Of a stretch of DNA of 29,032 nucleotides, positions 1 through 9,065 are shown piece by piece (the stretch's first letter is position 1; every line of letters starts with the position of its first letter). A model generated the notes under the pieces. The model saw only the letters and a program-made list of their open reading frames with translations, was not told the origin of the DNA and searched no databases. Both the position numbers and the translations under genes were made by a program. This DNA comes from Planctomycetota bacterium (lineage in GTDB: Bacteria > Planctomycetota > PUPC01 > JACPCR01). The DNA lies in assembly GCA_030740295.1 (NCBI GenBank), contig JASLXP010000925.1, positions 1 to 29,032 on the forward strand. Reading direction: 5' to 3'.

Positions 1-680
1 CGCACCCGGATTGGAAAAGCAAATCCAGCTTCGGCGAATACGGAGATGTCGTTGAAGAGATGGATGCTCGCATCGGTGAGATTCTGGCGACACTCAATGT
101 CGAGAAGATACACAGAAACACGATCGTTTTATTCCTGTCGGACAATGGCCCACAGCGCGGACAGAAAGCCCTGGCAAAGCCTTATCGCGGCCAGAAGTGG
201 GACGCGCTCGAAGGCGGCACACGTGTTCCATGCGTCATTCGCTGGCCAGGTGTCATCCCCGCGGGACAAGAGAGCAATGAACTGATCGCCGCCATCGATA
301 TCCTGCCCACCCTGAGCCATGCATGCGGCATCGATCTTAAATCAATCACAAAAGGTAGCCCGACGATCGACGGCATCAATGTCTGGAACACTCTGGTTGG
401 GAAGAAGGACACTCCCCATCCCCGCACGGATCTTCTTTACTGGCATGGAATGAATGGATTTCAAGCCATCCGCGCCGGTGACTGGAAGCTTTTCCTCGAC
501 CGCAGAAACGCCAAGCTGAAAGACGGTGAGACAGGGCCGGCGCTCTTCAACCTGGCCAAAGAAGCAGATGAAAGGACAGACCTGAGCGCGAAGTTTCCGG
601 ATAGAGTCAAGGCCATGCAAGAGCTCGCCAACAAGCGCCTGGCCGAGATTAGCAGGGGCATCATCCCTATCGTAAAGTAA
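1..680 (+). CDS. Sulfatase, C-terminal part (5' end outside window)
   Basis: This is the C-terminal 225 or so residues of a type I sulfatase (alkaline-phosphatase fold), read in the frame beginning at base 3. It would hydrolyse sulfate esters, most likely on a sulfated polysaccharide, probably after export. Visible family signatures are the segment ending SDNGP near base 150, which carries the metal-binding Asp-Asn, then KWDALEGGTRVP and IRWPG, the usual strand and substrate-site region. The C-terminal subdomain follows, with LLYWHG, AIRAGDWKL and the LFNL..E..ERTDLS pattern. The catalytic Cys/Ser-x-Pro-x-Arg motif lies upstream of the window, so activity and subclass cannot be judged. It ends at TAA 678-680. 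The adjoining beta-helix protein suggests a polysaccharide-utilisation neighbourhood. The family call is secure; the substrate is unknown. Confidence 0.93.
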   Translation, partial: HPDWKSKSSFGEYGDVVEEMDARIGEILATLNVEKIHRNTIVLFLSDNGPQRGQKALAKPYRGQKWDALEGGTRVPCVIRWPGVIPAGQESNELIAAIDILPTLSHACGIDLKSITKGSPTIDGINVWNTLVGKKDTPHPRTDLLYWHGMNGFQAIRAGDWKLFLDRRNAKLKDGETGPALFNLAKEADERTDLSAKFPDRVKAMQELANKRLAEISRGIIPIVK

Positions 681-961
681 AAGAGCATGAAGGATTCTGG
701 TGGCTGCCCTCTCTTCCAGCGCAGGTTGCGAAGGTAGCCGCTTCAGGCTGCGGCCAGATCGCCGGTAGACATCTGTCTGAAATCGATAGCCAAAACCAAT
801 GAACAGACTGACCTCAACTGACCTCAACAAATACCACGAGCAGGGCTTCCTCGTTCCCGATTTCCGGTTACCTCAAAAGGTTCTTAATTTGCTGCACGGT
901 CATTTTCGGTCACTCTTGTCCGCAATTCCTGCGGCACCTTGAATTTATTTGGAGAACTGGC
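681..961. other. Intergenic region with short repeats, no gene seen
   Basis: There is no convincing coding sequence in these 281 bases. They contain a 10-bp direct tandem repeat (ACTGACCTCA at 807-816 and 817-826), a small hairpin at 920-934 (CCGCA / TGCGG arms, 5-nt loop, no following T-run), and an imperfect dyad between GGCTGCC at 702-708 and GGTAGCC at 733-739 (one G-T pair). The last could be a remnant of a palindromic repeat, but no second copy is present in the window. No intrinsic terminator is evident after the sulfatase. A promoter for the small gene at 962 probably lies here, but I cannot point to clear boxes. Confidence 0.5.
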
Positions 962-1333
962 ATGAAAATCATCTGTTTATCGATCGTCGCTGTCCTGTTC
1001 TTCCCCTGCGCCCTTTTCGGGCAGGGGCTCTCCTGGGATGGGACTTGGGTCAGTGTACAGAGAAAAGAAAACGGGACAGTCACATGCGCGCTCAAGAAAA
1101 GAGGCAGCAAGTGGACGGCATATTTCGATGGGCTCAAGAAAGGGAATGATTTCTCTTTCAAAGTGCCCTGCGTGCTCACGAAGAAAGGCAAAGAGTATAG
1201 CTTCGAAGGTGATACGAAGATCGGCGGAGACCGTTATGAGCTTACCGGGTCTTTCAGCCAGGAGGCATTCAACGCCAAATACGAATCAAAATCCGGCGAT
1301 AAGGGATCGATAAAACTCAAGCGGTCGAAGTGA
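962..1333 (+). CDS. Small secreted beta-rich protein, function unknown
   Basis: This 123-residue protein begins with a clear Sec signal peptide: a short KII n-region, a hydrophobic core of about 12 residues, then a likely cleavage site around ALFG-QG near residue 20. The mature part is a run of short beta strands with alternating charged and aromatic residues (GTWVSVQRKENGTVTCAL, then KWTAYFDGL), ending in a basic KLKRSK tail. It contains the GTV-C motif and the tryptophan-x-Ala-x-Phe pattern that I recall from small hypothetical proteins of planctomycetes and verrucomicrobia; that memory is unchecked. A GGAG sits 7 nt upstream of the ATG and supports this start. It is followed 43 bp later by the convergent end of the beta-helix gene. 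Only export and a small beta-barrel or sandwich fold can be suggested. Confidence 0.8.
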   Translation: MKIICLSIVAVLFFPCALFGQGLSWDGTWVSVQRKENGTVTCALKKRGSKWTAYFDGLKKGNDFSFKVPCVLTKKGKEYSFEGDTKIGGDRYELTGSFSQEAFNAKYESKSGDKGSIKLKRSK

Positions 1334-1376
1334 TCCTGGCAGTGCCTCTCTGAGCGAATCTGGGGCCTGAGCGGCA

Positions 1377-4300
1377 TCAGTGTTTCGAACACCGCAACAG
1401 AGAGACATTATCGATCCACACCGTACCTGTTGCCCGGTGCAGTTGGAGCGAGACCATGCTGCCTTCGGCGCCGGTGGGGAGGACCAGGATGAAATCTCGG
1501 CGAGTCCAGTCCATTTCAGCGGCCTCGAACATGCTTTCGGTCTGGCCGATATTGCCGCCGGGTTTATTGTTTCTGCGAGCGTGGATGTAGCTGTTGAAGC
1601 TGCCCATCTTCCCCTGGGGTGTCAACTGCTGCACGCGGACATCGTATGACAAGTGGTATGAACCAGGGTCCAGTGCCGCGGCAAACGGATGAGTCCACTT
1701 GAAGACTCTCTCCTTCATAGTCTCTTCGTCATCGCTCTCAAGGCGGATGCACCAACTGCCATCGCGGCCCTCGCGGACTCGAACTGCCGTCTCAGTTGGG
1801 ATGGGCTTCCTTGAATTGCTCGACAGGCGCCATGCCGCGATTTTCGAGGACTCGAATGAGCCGTTGGTGAGCAGGTTCTTGCTCTCAGCCATCACTTCCG
1901 GGTGAAAGAGCAGGAGCCCGCCACTGTCGACGTCGTAGTTCGCGCCGCCGGTTCTTTCCCAGGCGAACCAGGGGTCGCCCTCGATTCCATTGCGGCGTGC
2001 GCCTACGTTAAAGCGCATGTAATCCAGGTCAGCCAGGGATACACCCAAGGCCTTGAAAGGAATGCGGAATTCGGCGGTCCATTCCCCGTCTCCCAACACA
2101 CATCGATACTCGAGACCGGCGCCGAGCCGTGCAGCCTGTTCCGCTGAGGCCCCGGCATCGGTGACGCTCTCGAACGCCCCGGAAGGAAAACCGTGCAGCA
2201 CGAAGATCGGCCCGGGCTTCTTCTTGACGAGCGCGCAAAAGTCGACTTCGACACCATCATCCGTTCCCCAGTCACCACCAGTCTTCTTCAACTTCGAAAG
2301 TTCGGGGCATGGGACATGGAAACCCACGTAGAGATTTTCGTCATCAAAGAGAATGGCCGCTTTGCCCGCTGGCGGGAAAGTCTTGTCCGGCTTTGTTCTC
2401 AGACTGACGAGCGGCAGGTAACGTTCAGGGGCAAGCAGAGGCCATCCCTCATCATTCAACTGGCCGTCGATCTTGATCGGGTTTTTCGTCCTGAACGCGC
2501 GTGCAACGGGCTTCTTGGTTTCAGGGGGCTGATAGACCTCGTGATACTGAAACTGTGGAACTGAAGATCGTGCGCTCGAAAGGTCAGGCCGATCGAATTG
2601 GGCTCGCATTGCTTTAAGAGGCGCAACTGCCCGCACGTCGGCAAAGGCGGCCGATCCCCAGTCGCCACTCTCGAATCGGATCGCTTGAGGATTTTCGTCT
2701 GGGGATGTCGCCCCGAGATCGATTGGCTGCGCTTCCATCCAGTTGCCGGGAGTGAAGGTGGGCTCGCCGATGGCCTGCTCTCCTTTAATTATCTTCAGGC
2801 TTACCGGTTCAAGGACCGGCATCCAAAGGGAGCCCTGGAGCCCGCCGGCGGCGCTGCGGGACAGGGTGATTCCATTCCGGTGTCCGGGCAGCCAGTGATC
2901 TCCCCCAAACTCGTAAGCGCCCACATCCGGCGCCTTTCCCACGAAGGGCGCTGTCACCCCTTCGACAGTTCGCCCGGCATCCACGAGAGGAGAGTCCGGC
3001 CCGGGCCGGAAATCCAGTTTGCCTGGGGCTGCCAGTTGGGGCGCGCCGCTGGTATCGTTATTGGAATGGTCCCCGGGCAATCCGGGATCGCGCTTGCGCC
3101 GGGTCGAGACGATGACGTTGGCGCAATTATTAATCAGCAGGCTGTCCTCATTCTGGTGGGCGTAAGCCTTGACGTGTTTTTGCCACCACTTGTCCGGTTC
3201 GCGGCCTGAAAGAAAGAGGATGTCGCTCGCGCCGTTTGCGAAACATGTGTTGTTGTACACGCGGTTCTTGCCGCCTTTGATGACGACGCCGTCTCGCCGG
3301 ACATTCCAGACCACGTTGTGGTGGATGCGCAGGCCGCGGGTCTTGTCGTCGCCGCGAATACCAAGCGAGTTGCTGGGCGAAAGGCTGTCGTGCACCCAGT
3401 TGTAGCGGATCTCGTTTCCCATCGCGTAGTGCATGCTGGTGTAGATGAGCGATACGTCCTTGCTGAGCATCCCACCGTGATGGACGTGGTTGTATTCGAT
3501 GATGCCGTGGCGATTGCCGCCGCTGTTGATGATAGTGTTGCCGACGTTATACACCGTGTTGTAGCGGGCAGCGTTTGCCGGGCCTTCGTCATTGCGGTTG
3601 CCAGACAGCGAGATGCCCGTATAGCGCAGGGTGCCGCTCCAGTTCACATCGTGAATGAGGCAATTTTCGATCGAGTTGCGCTGCCCCCTGGCTTGAATCC
3701 CAAAGGTGGCGCAGTAGGCCAGGCTGCAGTTGCGGACGACGTTGTCTTTCCCCGTGACTCTCGTGCCCGCGCATATCCGGCGCGGCTTTTCGGCATCGGG
3801 CACGCCGCGGGCGAAGGAAGGGAACAGCAGGTTGCAGTGCTCGACCCGGCAGTGCTCCGCGTCTTCCAGCGTGAAGGTGCAGGCGAAGAAGTGAAAGCCG
3901 GTAATCTCCACGAACTGAATCTCCTTTCCACGGAATGCATAATCCCGTGCTTTAGCCTCGACTTTCAACTGTGTTGGGTTCTCGTCTTCCGGCGGCCACA
4001 GGTAGAGCGTGCCTTCCTGTGAGAGAAACCATTCCGACGGGCTGTCCAGGGCCTCCAGCTTCCCCATCAGATAATAAGAATCATCTGCCCACCAGTGGGT
4101 GCGTTTGCTGTGGAACTCATTCATCTCGATTTCGTACTCGAAGGTGTCGCTCCCCTTCGAGTGATTGAGTACCGGGCGGCTCCAGGTCCAGAACTGGTGT
4201 GCGATGTTGAGCATCGCGGTCGCGCCAGACCAGTCGATACCGGTCTTTGCCAGTTCCGGGTCGTGGAGTTTCAGGTAAGCGCTCTTGGGCCCGGTCGTGG

Positions 4301-4742
4301 CCCAGCCTTTTCGAGTGAAGAGTCCATCGAAAGTCGTGTTCGGCCAGCGAGCTTCGAGCATCATCTTCCGGTCAACAAACAACTGCTCGAACCGTTGTCG
4401 CGTCTCTGTTTTGTAGACCTTGCCCTGGTGCGCCGACCATGGCCCGCGAATGGTCTCCGTACCATCGAGCACGACGACCTCGCCGGGAAACGCTGCAAAA
4501 CGGACCGGGGCATCAGGCTTTCCGCTTTTCCGGATCTCGACCGCCTCTCGGTAAGTGCCGCCCCTCACAAAGCACGTGTCGCCTGGTTGCAGGATGTCAG
4601 CAGCTTTCTGAATCGTAAGGAATGGCCGCTCGAGGCTGCCCGGATTGGCATCATTACCATCGCCGGCCACGAAGTAGTCCGACGCCTGGGCGCTGCAAAC
4701 AGAAAGCGCAAAGAGCAGGAACATATATTTCGGGCGCATCAT
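1377..4742 (-). CDS. Secreted right-handed beta-helix protein with CBM9-like and C-terminal carbohydrate-binding-like domains
   Basis: This is a large exported protein of 1121 residues from the chosen start. Residues 1-20 form a signal peptide (KYMFLLFALSVCSAQAS). A DUF1565-like entry to a right-handed parallel beta-helix follows, with the signature YFVAGDGNDANPGS then FLTIQKAA and GDTCFVRGGTYRE. The helix occupies roughly residues 20-630 and is rich in N-x-I/V turns (NSIENCLIHD, NNTCFANG). At about 746-946 there is a CBM9-like/DOMON domain (IKIDGQLNDEGW, ILFDDENLYVGF, WTAEFRIPFKALG). At about 957-1121 there is a jelly-roll of CBM4/9 type (NLLTNGSFESS to VWIDNVSLL). Such proteins bind or cleave polysaccharides, but no lyase catalytic set can be assigned. 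An ATG at 4760 would add six residues. I prefer 4742 because AAAGGGA (4755 to 4749 on this strand) is 6 nt upstream of it. Confidence 0.9.
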   Translation of the reverse strand: MMRPKYMFLLFALSVCSAQASDYFVAGDGNDANPGSLERPFLTIQKAADILQPGDTCFVRGGTYREAVEIRKSGKPDAPVRFAAFPGEVVVLDGTETIRGPWSAHQGKVYKTETRQRFEQLFVDRKMMLEARWPNTTFDGLFTRKGWATTGPKSAYLKLHDPELAKTGIDWSGATAMLNIAHQFWTWSRPVLNHSKGSDTFEYEIEMNEFHSKRTHWWADDSYYLMGKLEALDSPSEWFLSQEGTLYLWPPEDENPTQLKVEAKARDYAFRGKEIQFVEITGFHFFACTFTLEDAEHCRVEHCNLLFPSFARGVPDAEKPRRICAGTRVTGKDNVVRNCSLAYCATFGIQARGQRNSIENCLIHDVNWSGTLRYTGISLSGNRNDEGPANAARYNTVYNVGNTIINSGGNRHGIIEYNHVHHGGMLSKDVSLIYTSMHYAMGNEIRYNWVHDSLSPSNSLGIRGDDKTRGLRIHHNVVWNVRRDGVVIKGGKNRVYNNTCFANGASDILFLSGREPDKWWQKHVKAYAHQNEDSLLINNCANVIVSTRRKRDPGLPGDHSNNDTSGAPQLAAPGKLDFRPGPDSPLVDAGRTVEGVTAPFVGKAPDVGAYEFGGDHWLPGHRNGITLSRSAAGGLQGSLWMPVLEPVSLKIIKGEQAIGEPTFTPGNWMEAQPIDLGATSPDENPQAIRFESGDWGSAAFADVRAVAPLKAMRAQFDRPDLSSARSSVPQFQYHEVYQPPETKKPVARAFRTKNPIKIDGQLNDEGWPLLAPERYLPLVSLRTKPDKTFPPAGKAAILFDDENLYVGFHVPCPELSKLKKTGGDWGTDDGVEVDFCALVKKKPGPIFVLHGFPSGAFESVTDAGASAEQAARLGAGLEYRCVLGDGEWTAEFRIPFKALGVSLADLDYMRFNVGARRNGIEGDPWFAWERTGGANYDVDSGGLLLFHPEVMAESKNLLTNGSFESSKIAAWRLSSNSRKPIPTETAVRVREGRDGSWCIRLESDDEETMKERVFKWTHPFAAALDPGSYHLSYDVRVQQLTPQGKMGSFNSYIHARRNNKPGGNIGQTESMFEAAEMDWTRRDFILVLPTGAEGSMVSLQLHRATGTVWIDNVSLLRCSKH

Positions 4743-4973
4743 GTCTGGTCCCTTTGTCATTGGGTCATCAGGAATCGCTCAAAACAGGTGTAAGGCTGAT
4801 TCAGAGCGAACTCAAACGAATGGAACTTGAAATCCGAAGTGCGGATTGACTCAGATCAGGATTACGTCTTTTTCTACAGATTGAAGGTCTCAGGCCGGCT
4901 TCAAATTATGACTATCATGTCGGCGCGTAAAGGTTAGGATGCCCCGCGCCAGGTCAATCACGGAAGCACATAC
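4743..4973. promoter_or_regulatory. Divergent intergenic region, probable promoters for the beta-helix gene and the MoxR run
   Basis: This is the only divergent junction in the window, so promoters for both directions are expected here. On the plus strand a weak sigma-70-like pair can be read: TTGAAG at 4881-4886 and AATTAT at 4904-4909, 17 nt apart, each matching 4 of 6 consensus bases. The ribosome-binding site for the MoxR gene is GGAAG at 4962-4966, 7 nt before the ATG. On the minus strand an AAAGGGA (4755-4749) precedes the favoured beta-helix start. The promoter boxes are weak matches and might be chance; the assignment of the region rests mainly on gene orientation. Confidence 0.35.
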
Positions 4974-5975
4974 ATGGATGATTCATCAGTAAAGCAGACG
5001 GAAGAGGCCGTAGAGAAACTTCACGATGCTCACCAGACTATCCTCGAGCAGGTTCGCAAAGTTATCGTGGGGCAGGAAGAGGTGGTGGATAATGTTCTCA
5101 CCGCACTTTTTGCCCGAGGCCACATCCTCCTCATCGGCGTACCCGGACTGGCCAAAACACTGCTGGTCAGCACGATTGCGAAGGCGCTGGATCTGGAATT
5201 CAAGCGTATTCAGTTCACGCCTGATCTGATGCCTTCGGATATCACGGGGACGGACATCATTGAAGAGGACGTCGAGACAGGACGGCGCACGTTCAAATTT
5301 GTTGAAGGCCCCATCTTCTGCAACATGTTGCTGGCAGACGAAATCAACCGTACGCCACCCAAGACGCAGGCATCGCTGCTCGAAGCCATGCAGGAAAAAC
5401 AGGTCACCGCCGGGAACAAAACGTACCCGCTGACAGAGCCCTTCATCGTGCTAGCGACGCAGAATCCGATTGAACAGGAGGGCACTTACAATTTGCCTGA
5501 AGCGCAGCTCGACCGGTTCATGTTCAACACTTACGTGGATTATCCGAAGAACGATGAAGAGGTGCAGATTGTGGCCGAGACCACCGGCCGATCGCAGCCT
5601 GAGCCGGATACCGTGATGAGCGGGGAAGAGATCCTGATTTACCAGGGCTTGGTGCGAGACGTTCCGGCAGCCGAGGACATCATCCAGTACGCGGTCAACC
5701 TGGTGGCCGCAACACGCCCGGACGATTCACGGGCACCGGACTTCGTTAAGAACTGGGTGCAATGGGGTGCCGGCCCCCGCGCCTCACAGTATCTCATTAT
5801 AGGAGGCAAGGCCCGCGCCATTCTCGATGGCAGGTTTTACGTGACAGTCGAAGACGTTCAGGCGGTGGCGAGGCCCGTGCTGCGCCATCGCATCTTCACA
5901 AACTTCACAGCCGAAGCCGAGGGGATTAAACCGCTCGATGTTATTAGCCGCCTCATCGAGACGGTTGAGAGGTAA
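4974..5975 (+). CDS. MoxR family AAA+ ATPase
   Basis: This 333-residue protein is a complete MoxR-type AAA+ ATPase of usual length. Walker A is GVPGLAKT at residues 55-62 and Walker B is LLADEIN at 119-125. Sensor 1 lies in ATQNP at 161-165, and the arginine-finger region is LPEAQLDRF at 174-182. The C-terminal lid helix bundle is present (GPRASQYLI, then VEDVQAVARPVLRHRI). MoxR proteins form hexamers that act as chaperones for partners carrying VWA (MIDAS) domains, often in envelope stress or metal-cofactor insertion. It is the first gene of the plus-strand run; the DUF58 gene starts 2 bp after its stop, so the two are almost certainly co-transcribed. A GGAAG lies 7 nt upstream of the ATG. 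All catalytic motifs look intact. Confidence 0.97.
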   Translation: MDDSSVKQTEEAVEKLHDAHQTILEQVRKVIVGQEEVVDNVLTALFARGHILLIGVPGLAKTLLVSTIAKALDLEFKRIQFTPDLMPSDITGTDIIEEDVETGRRTFKFVEGPIFCNMLLADEINRTPPKTQASLLEAMQEKQVTAGNKTYPLTEPFIVLATQNPIEQEGTYNLPEAQLDRFMFNTYVDYPKNDEEVQIVAETTGRSQPEPDTVMSGEEILIYQGLVRDVPAAEDIIQYAVNLVAATRPDDSRAPDFVKNWVQWGAGPRASQYLIIGGKARAILDGRFYVTVEDVQAVARPVLRHRIFTNFTAEAEGIKPLDVISRLIETVER

Positions 5976-5977
5976 TC

Positions 5978-6886
5978 ATGCCCGGCGTGAACAAAGGCCT
6001 GATCGATCCGAAGGTTCTGACGACCGTCAAAGACCTGGAATTGAAAGCCCGTGTGCTCGTTGAGGGCCTCTACATCGGCCTTCACGACAGCCCGCTCTAT
6101 GGCTACAGCCCGGAATTCGCGGACCACCGCCAGTATTACCAGGGCGATGACCTGCGCGGCCTCGACTGGAAAGTCTACGCACGAACAGATCGCTATGTGA
6201 TCAAGCGGTACAAGATGGAATCGGACATGCGAGTCATGATCCTTCTCGATTTCAGCGCATCGATGGGATACGGGTCCGGCGACAACGTGACAAAGCTTGA
6301 ATACGGCATCCATCTTGCCGCCGCGCTTTCGCATCTCATCATCCATCAGAATGACCGCTCCGGCCTCGTTCTCTTCGATGATGAGATCCGCACGTTCATG
6401 CCCGCCAGGGGCGGCTTGCCGCATCTACGCCAGATGCTTCATCATTTGCAGAAAACAGAGCCCGGGGCGCGCACGAGTATCGTGGACATCTGCCACCAGG
6501 CGGCGTCCCGGCTCACCGGTCGCGGCTTGGTGGTTCTGGTTTCTGATTTTCTCGACCCGGACTATGAACAGCTTTCCGATTGCTTCAGCCACTTCCGGTT
6601 CGCTCGGTACGACGTCATCGTCATGCATCTGCTCGACCCGGCAGAAGTAGATTTTTCATTTCAACAGATCCAGAATTTCCGCGACCTCGAATCCGGCGAA
6701 GAACTGGTCGTCGAGCCAGAGACATTCCGCCGCACCTACACCGAGCGCATCCAGAAATTCAGAGACTCCATCGAATCTCAATGCCTGAAGGCGCACATCG
6801 ATTATGAATTTGTGAGGACCTCGCAGCCTTTGGAAGGAGTGCTTTTCCAATATCTGTCCAAGAGGGCAAAACGGAGTGTACGGTAG
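5978..6886 (+). CDS. DUF58 / VWA-like protein, MoxR partner
   Basis: This 302-residue protein has the diagnostic DUF58 segment FADHRQYYQGDDLRGLDWK at residues 47-65, then ARTDRYVIKRYKMESD, running into a VWA-like fold. The metal-ion-dependent adhesion site is DFSASM at 91-96 (D-x-S-x-S), and the later VVLVSDFLDPDYE segment, near 183-195, fits a following VWA strand with Asp. There is no membrane segment, so it is probably cytoplasmic or peripheral. In many bacteria MoxR and DUF58 genes are adjacent, and their products are expected to interact. Here the start is 2 bp after the MoxR stop. A 78-bp gap follows (6887-6964) before the BatA-like gene; it contains a GC-rich stretch but no clear terminator. 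The family call is secure; the client is unknown. Confidence 0.95.
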   Translation: MPGVNKGLIDPKVLTTVKDLELKARVLVEGLYIGLHDSPLYGYSPEFADHRQYYQGDDLRGLDWKVYARTDRYVIKRYKMESDMRVMILLDFSASMGYGSGDNVTKLEYGIHLAAALSHLIIHQNDRSGLVLFDDEIRTFMPARGGLPHLRQMLHHLQKTEPGARTSIVDICHQAASRLTGRGLVVLVSDFLDPDYEQLSDCFSHFRFARYDVIVMHLLDPAEVDFSFQQIQNFRDLESGEELVVEPETFRRTYTERIQKFRDSIESQCLKAHIDYEFVRTSQPLEGVLFQYLSKRAKRSVR

Positions 6887-6964
6887 TTGTAGTGCGGGCG
6901 CTCCGCGGCCGCTTGTTTCGCGGGCTCTGACTGCGAGATGGCTGACGCTGATATCTGACACGCC

Positions 6965-9061
6965 ATGTTCGTAAACCCCTTCTTATTATTTCTGCTGCCA
7001 CTCGCCGGGCTGCCTGTGATCATTCATATGATCCACCGGCAGAAATACACGATTCACGAGTTCAGCGCGCTGCTCTTCTTTGACCGGAGCCGCAAATTCA
7101 ACGTGTTTCGTTTCCGCCTCCGGCATGTGCTGCTCATGGTGATGCGCATCGCCATCGTGCTGCTCCTCCTGTTAGCGTTCGCTCGACCGGGCATCACCAA
7201 CATCGGAATCGGTGACAGGAAGCAGGCCGTGGCACTTGTCCTGGATGGCTCCACCAGTATGACCCGCGATTTCGGTGGAAAGAGCATGCTCGAGTTCGCG
7301 AAAGAGCAGGCCCGGCACAGCATTGCCGAACTGGGTGATGGAACAACGGTCGGTATCGTGACAAATCAGTCGCCGCCTCAACTTGTGCTGAATCCCACCT
7401 CTGATCTGAAAGATGTCGAGGGAGCTCTCTCCAGCGTGAAACCGTTCTATCGTCGTGGGACATTTTGGGATGCTGTGGAGCTCGCACAGAGATCCCTGAA
7501 AAACGTAAGAGCAACGAGCAGGCATGTGGTGGTGTTTACGGATCTGCAAAAGGGCTGGTTGGAGCCCGGACAGACCGGCTCGGAAGACGATGTGCCAATT
7601 CGGTTCATTCATCTGAAATCAGCATCCAATCAAAACTGTGCCGTCACGCGAGTGGATGTTCAGCGCACGCCGATTGCCATCGGCAGGCCGGCGCGTTTCG
7701 CTCCGGTGATTCAAAATTACAGCGACAGGCCGGTCAAGAACCTGAGGGTTATGGGGGGCATCGTTGTTGAAGGCAGCGATGATGTTGATGGCCAGGCCGC
7801 TACCATCGAGATTCCCGCGCATGGTACGGTGCAGCCGACTTTCTATTTCACGTTTGGCATTCCGGGTCAGCACCAGGTGTCGTTCAAGATCTCGGAGGAC
7901 GCTCTCGCCACGGATAACGTCTGGTCAGAGGCCGTCCACGTGATGGACACAGTACCGGTGCTGTGCCTTGGGGATGAGCAGAAGGGCCAGAAAAGAGGTG
8001 GGCTCTTTTATCTAAAGCATGCTTTGTCGCCGGCCGGCCGCGGCAATCATCTATCCCTCGTCATCGCGCCTTTGAGTGACGTCTCAAAGATGGGCCTTTA
8101 CGGGTACAGTTGTGTGTTCGTCTCCGGCATCAAAGACATGAAGGAGAACGAGGCCAAACTGATTCGGGAATATGTTCATCGAGGCGGCGGACTGGTTCTC
8201 TTCCCTGATGCGGCCACCGATGAAGAATCACTGCGGCTCCTGTTTGCATCCGATGAGCTTGGTTCATTGATGCCTGTTGAGGTTCTTGGCCAGGTAAAGA
8301 CGTCTTCACGCATCTCGGCCGTAGGATTGCAGCGGGCAAGTTTCAGTCGCCACCTCTCGGAGGCGGTGACCACTGAGCTCACAGGCATTACTTATAACGT
8401 CCGTTACCGGTACAAGATTCCTGCGACAGGTGAATTCATCCGCCCCCTCGCCCTGTTTAATGACAGCTCACCCGCGATGATCGAATCCCGCTTTGGGTAT
8501 GGCCGATGTGTTCTGTTCGCCGGAGGCTGCAGCCACCCGGAGACCGATTTTCAGTTCCGTTCAGTGTTTCCGTCGTTGATGCAGGTGCTGGCGACGGAGC
8601 TCGCACATCCGGTTCGACATCAGACGCAGGATGTTCGCTCGGGCGAGGCATATATCGCGTTGCTGGAAAAGGCGGAGCTGCCGACTTCCCTTCACGCTCG
8701 CTTTCGGGGGGCCAGCGAAAAGGTCGAACTGCTGAAGGAGCGAACAGGTTTTTCGGTCGTGTATCCAGGCGCGAACGCGCCCGGTTACTACGAAATTCAA
8801 GCGGGCTATGAAGATGAATCCGAGCAGACCGTGATCGATGCTTTCGCCGTGAATGCCGGTGGTGGAGATTCTGATGTCAGCACAGCGGACAAGAATGAAC
8901 TTCAACAGGCAAGGCCAGGCATCAGCGTCCAGACCATCGAGAACGCTCAACCTGTCGACGCCCTTCTTCTCGCGGAACGCGCGGAGCTCATGCGGATCTT
9001 GCTGCTGGTTCTGCTTGCCCTGGTGATCGCAGAAAACTTCATTTCATGGAGGACGAAGTAG
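6965..9061 (+). CDS. BatA-like membrane protein with VWA and GATase-like domains
   Basis: This is a 698-residue inner-membrane protein. The first 80 residues match the BatA-type double-membrane N-terminus: NPFLLFLLPLAGLPVIIHMI as helix 1, the cytoplasmic basic loop, then a second helix at about 55-73 ending LLLAFARPG. A VWA domain follows with an intact MIDAS, DGSTSM at 94-99 (D-x-S-x-S). Around 378-415 there is a GATase-like Rossmann segment (CVFVSGIKDM, then YVHRGGGLVLFPDA) with no nucleophile Cys, as is usual in these proteins. A last helix, ILLLVLLALVIAENFISW, anchors the C-terminus, so the VWA and GATase-like parts lie between membrane anchors. The next gene starts 4 bp after its stop. 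No good ribosome-binding site precedes the ATG. Confidence 0.92.
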   Translation: MFVNPFLLFLLPLAGLPVIIHMIHRQKYTIHEFSALLFFDRSRKFNVFRFRLRHVLLMVMRIAIVLLLLLAFARPGITNIGIGDRKQAVALVLDGSTSMTRDFGGKSMLEFAKEQARHSIAELGDGTTVGIVTNQSPPQLVLNPTSDLKDVEGALSSVKPFYRRGTFWDAVELAQRSLKNVRATSRHVVVFTDLQKGWLEPGQTGSEDDVPIRFIHLKSASNQNCAVTRVDVQRTPIAIGRPARFAPVIQNYSDRPVKNLRVMGGIVVEGSDDVDGQAATIEIPAHGTVQPTFYFTFGIPGQHQVSFKISEDALATDNVWSEAVHVMDTVPVLCLGDEQKGQKRGGLFYLKHALSPAGRGNHLSLVIAPLSDVSKMGLYGYSCVFVSGIKDMKENEAKLIREYVHRGGGLVLFPDAATDEESLRLLFASDELGSLMPVEVLGQVKTSSRISAVGLQRASFSRHLSEAVTTELTGITYNVRYRYKIPATGEFIRPLALFNDSSPAMIESRFGYGRCVLFAGGCSHPETDFQFRSVFPSLMQVLATELAHPVRHQTQDVRSGEAYIALLEKAELPTSLHARFRGASEKVELLKERTGFSVVYPGANAPGYYEIQAGYEDESEQTVIDAFAVNAGGGDSDVSTADKNELQQARPGISVQTIENAQPVDALLLAERAELMRILLLVLLALVIAENFISWRTK

Positions 9062-9065
9062 CCCC

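Noticed and set aside
1334..1376. Bidirectional terminator between the two convergent genes
   Set aside because: I find no stable stem followed by a T-run in these 43 bases.
2598..4022. Plus-strand open frames of 203 and 234 codons opposite the beta-helix gene
   Set aside because: The minus-strand product has clear domains and a signal peptide; the plus-strand frames have none.
6887..6964. A GC-rich stretch between DUF58 and BatA-like genes as another REP or a terminator
   Set aside because: It contains the 8-bp palindrome GCGGCCGC but no good stem with a loop, no T-run and no second copy in the window.
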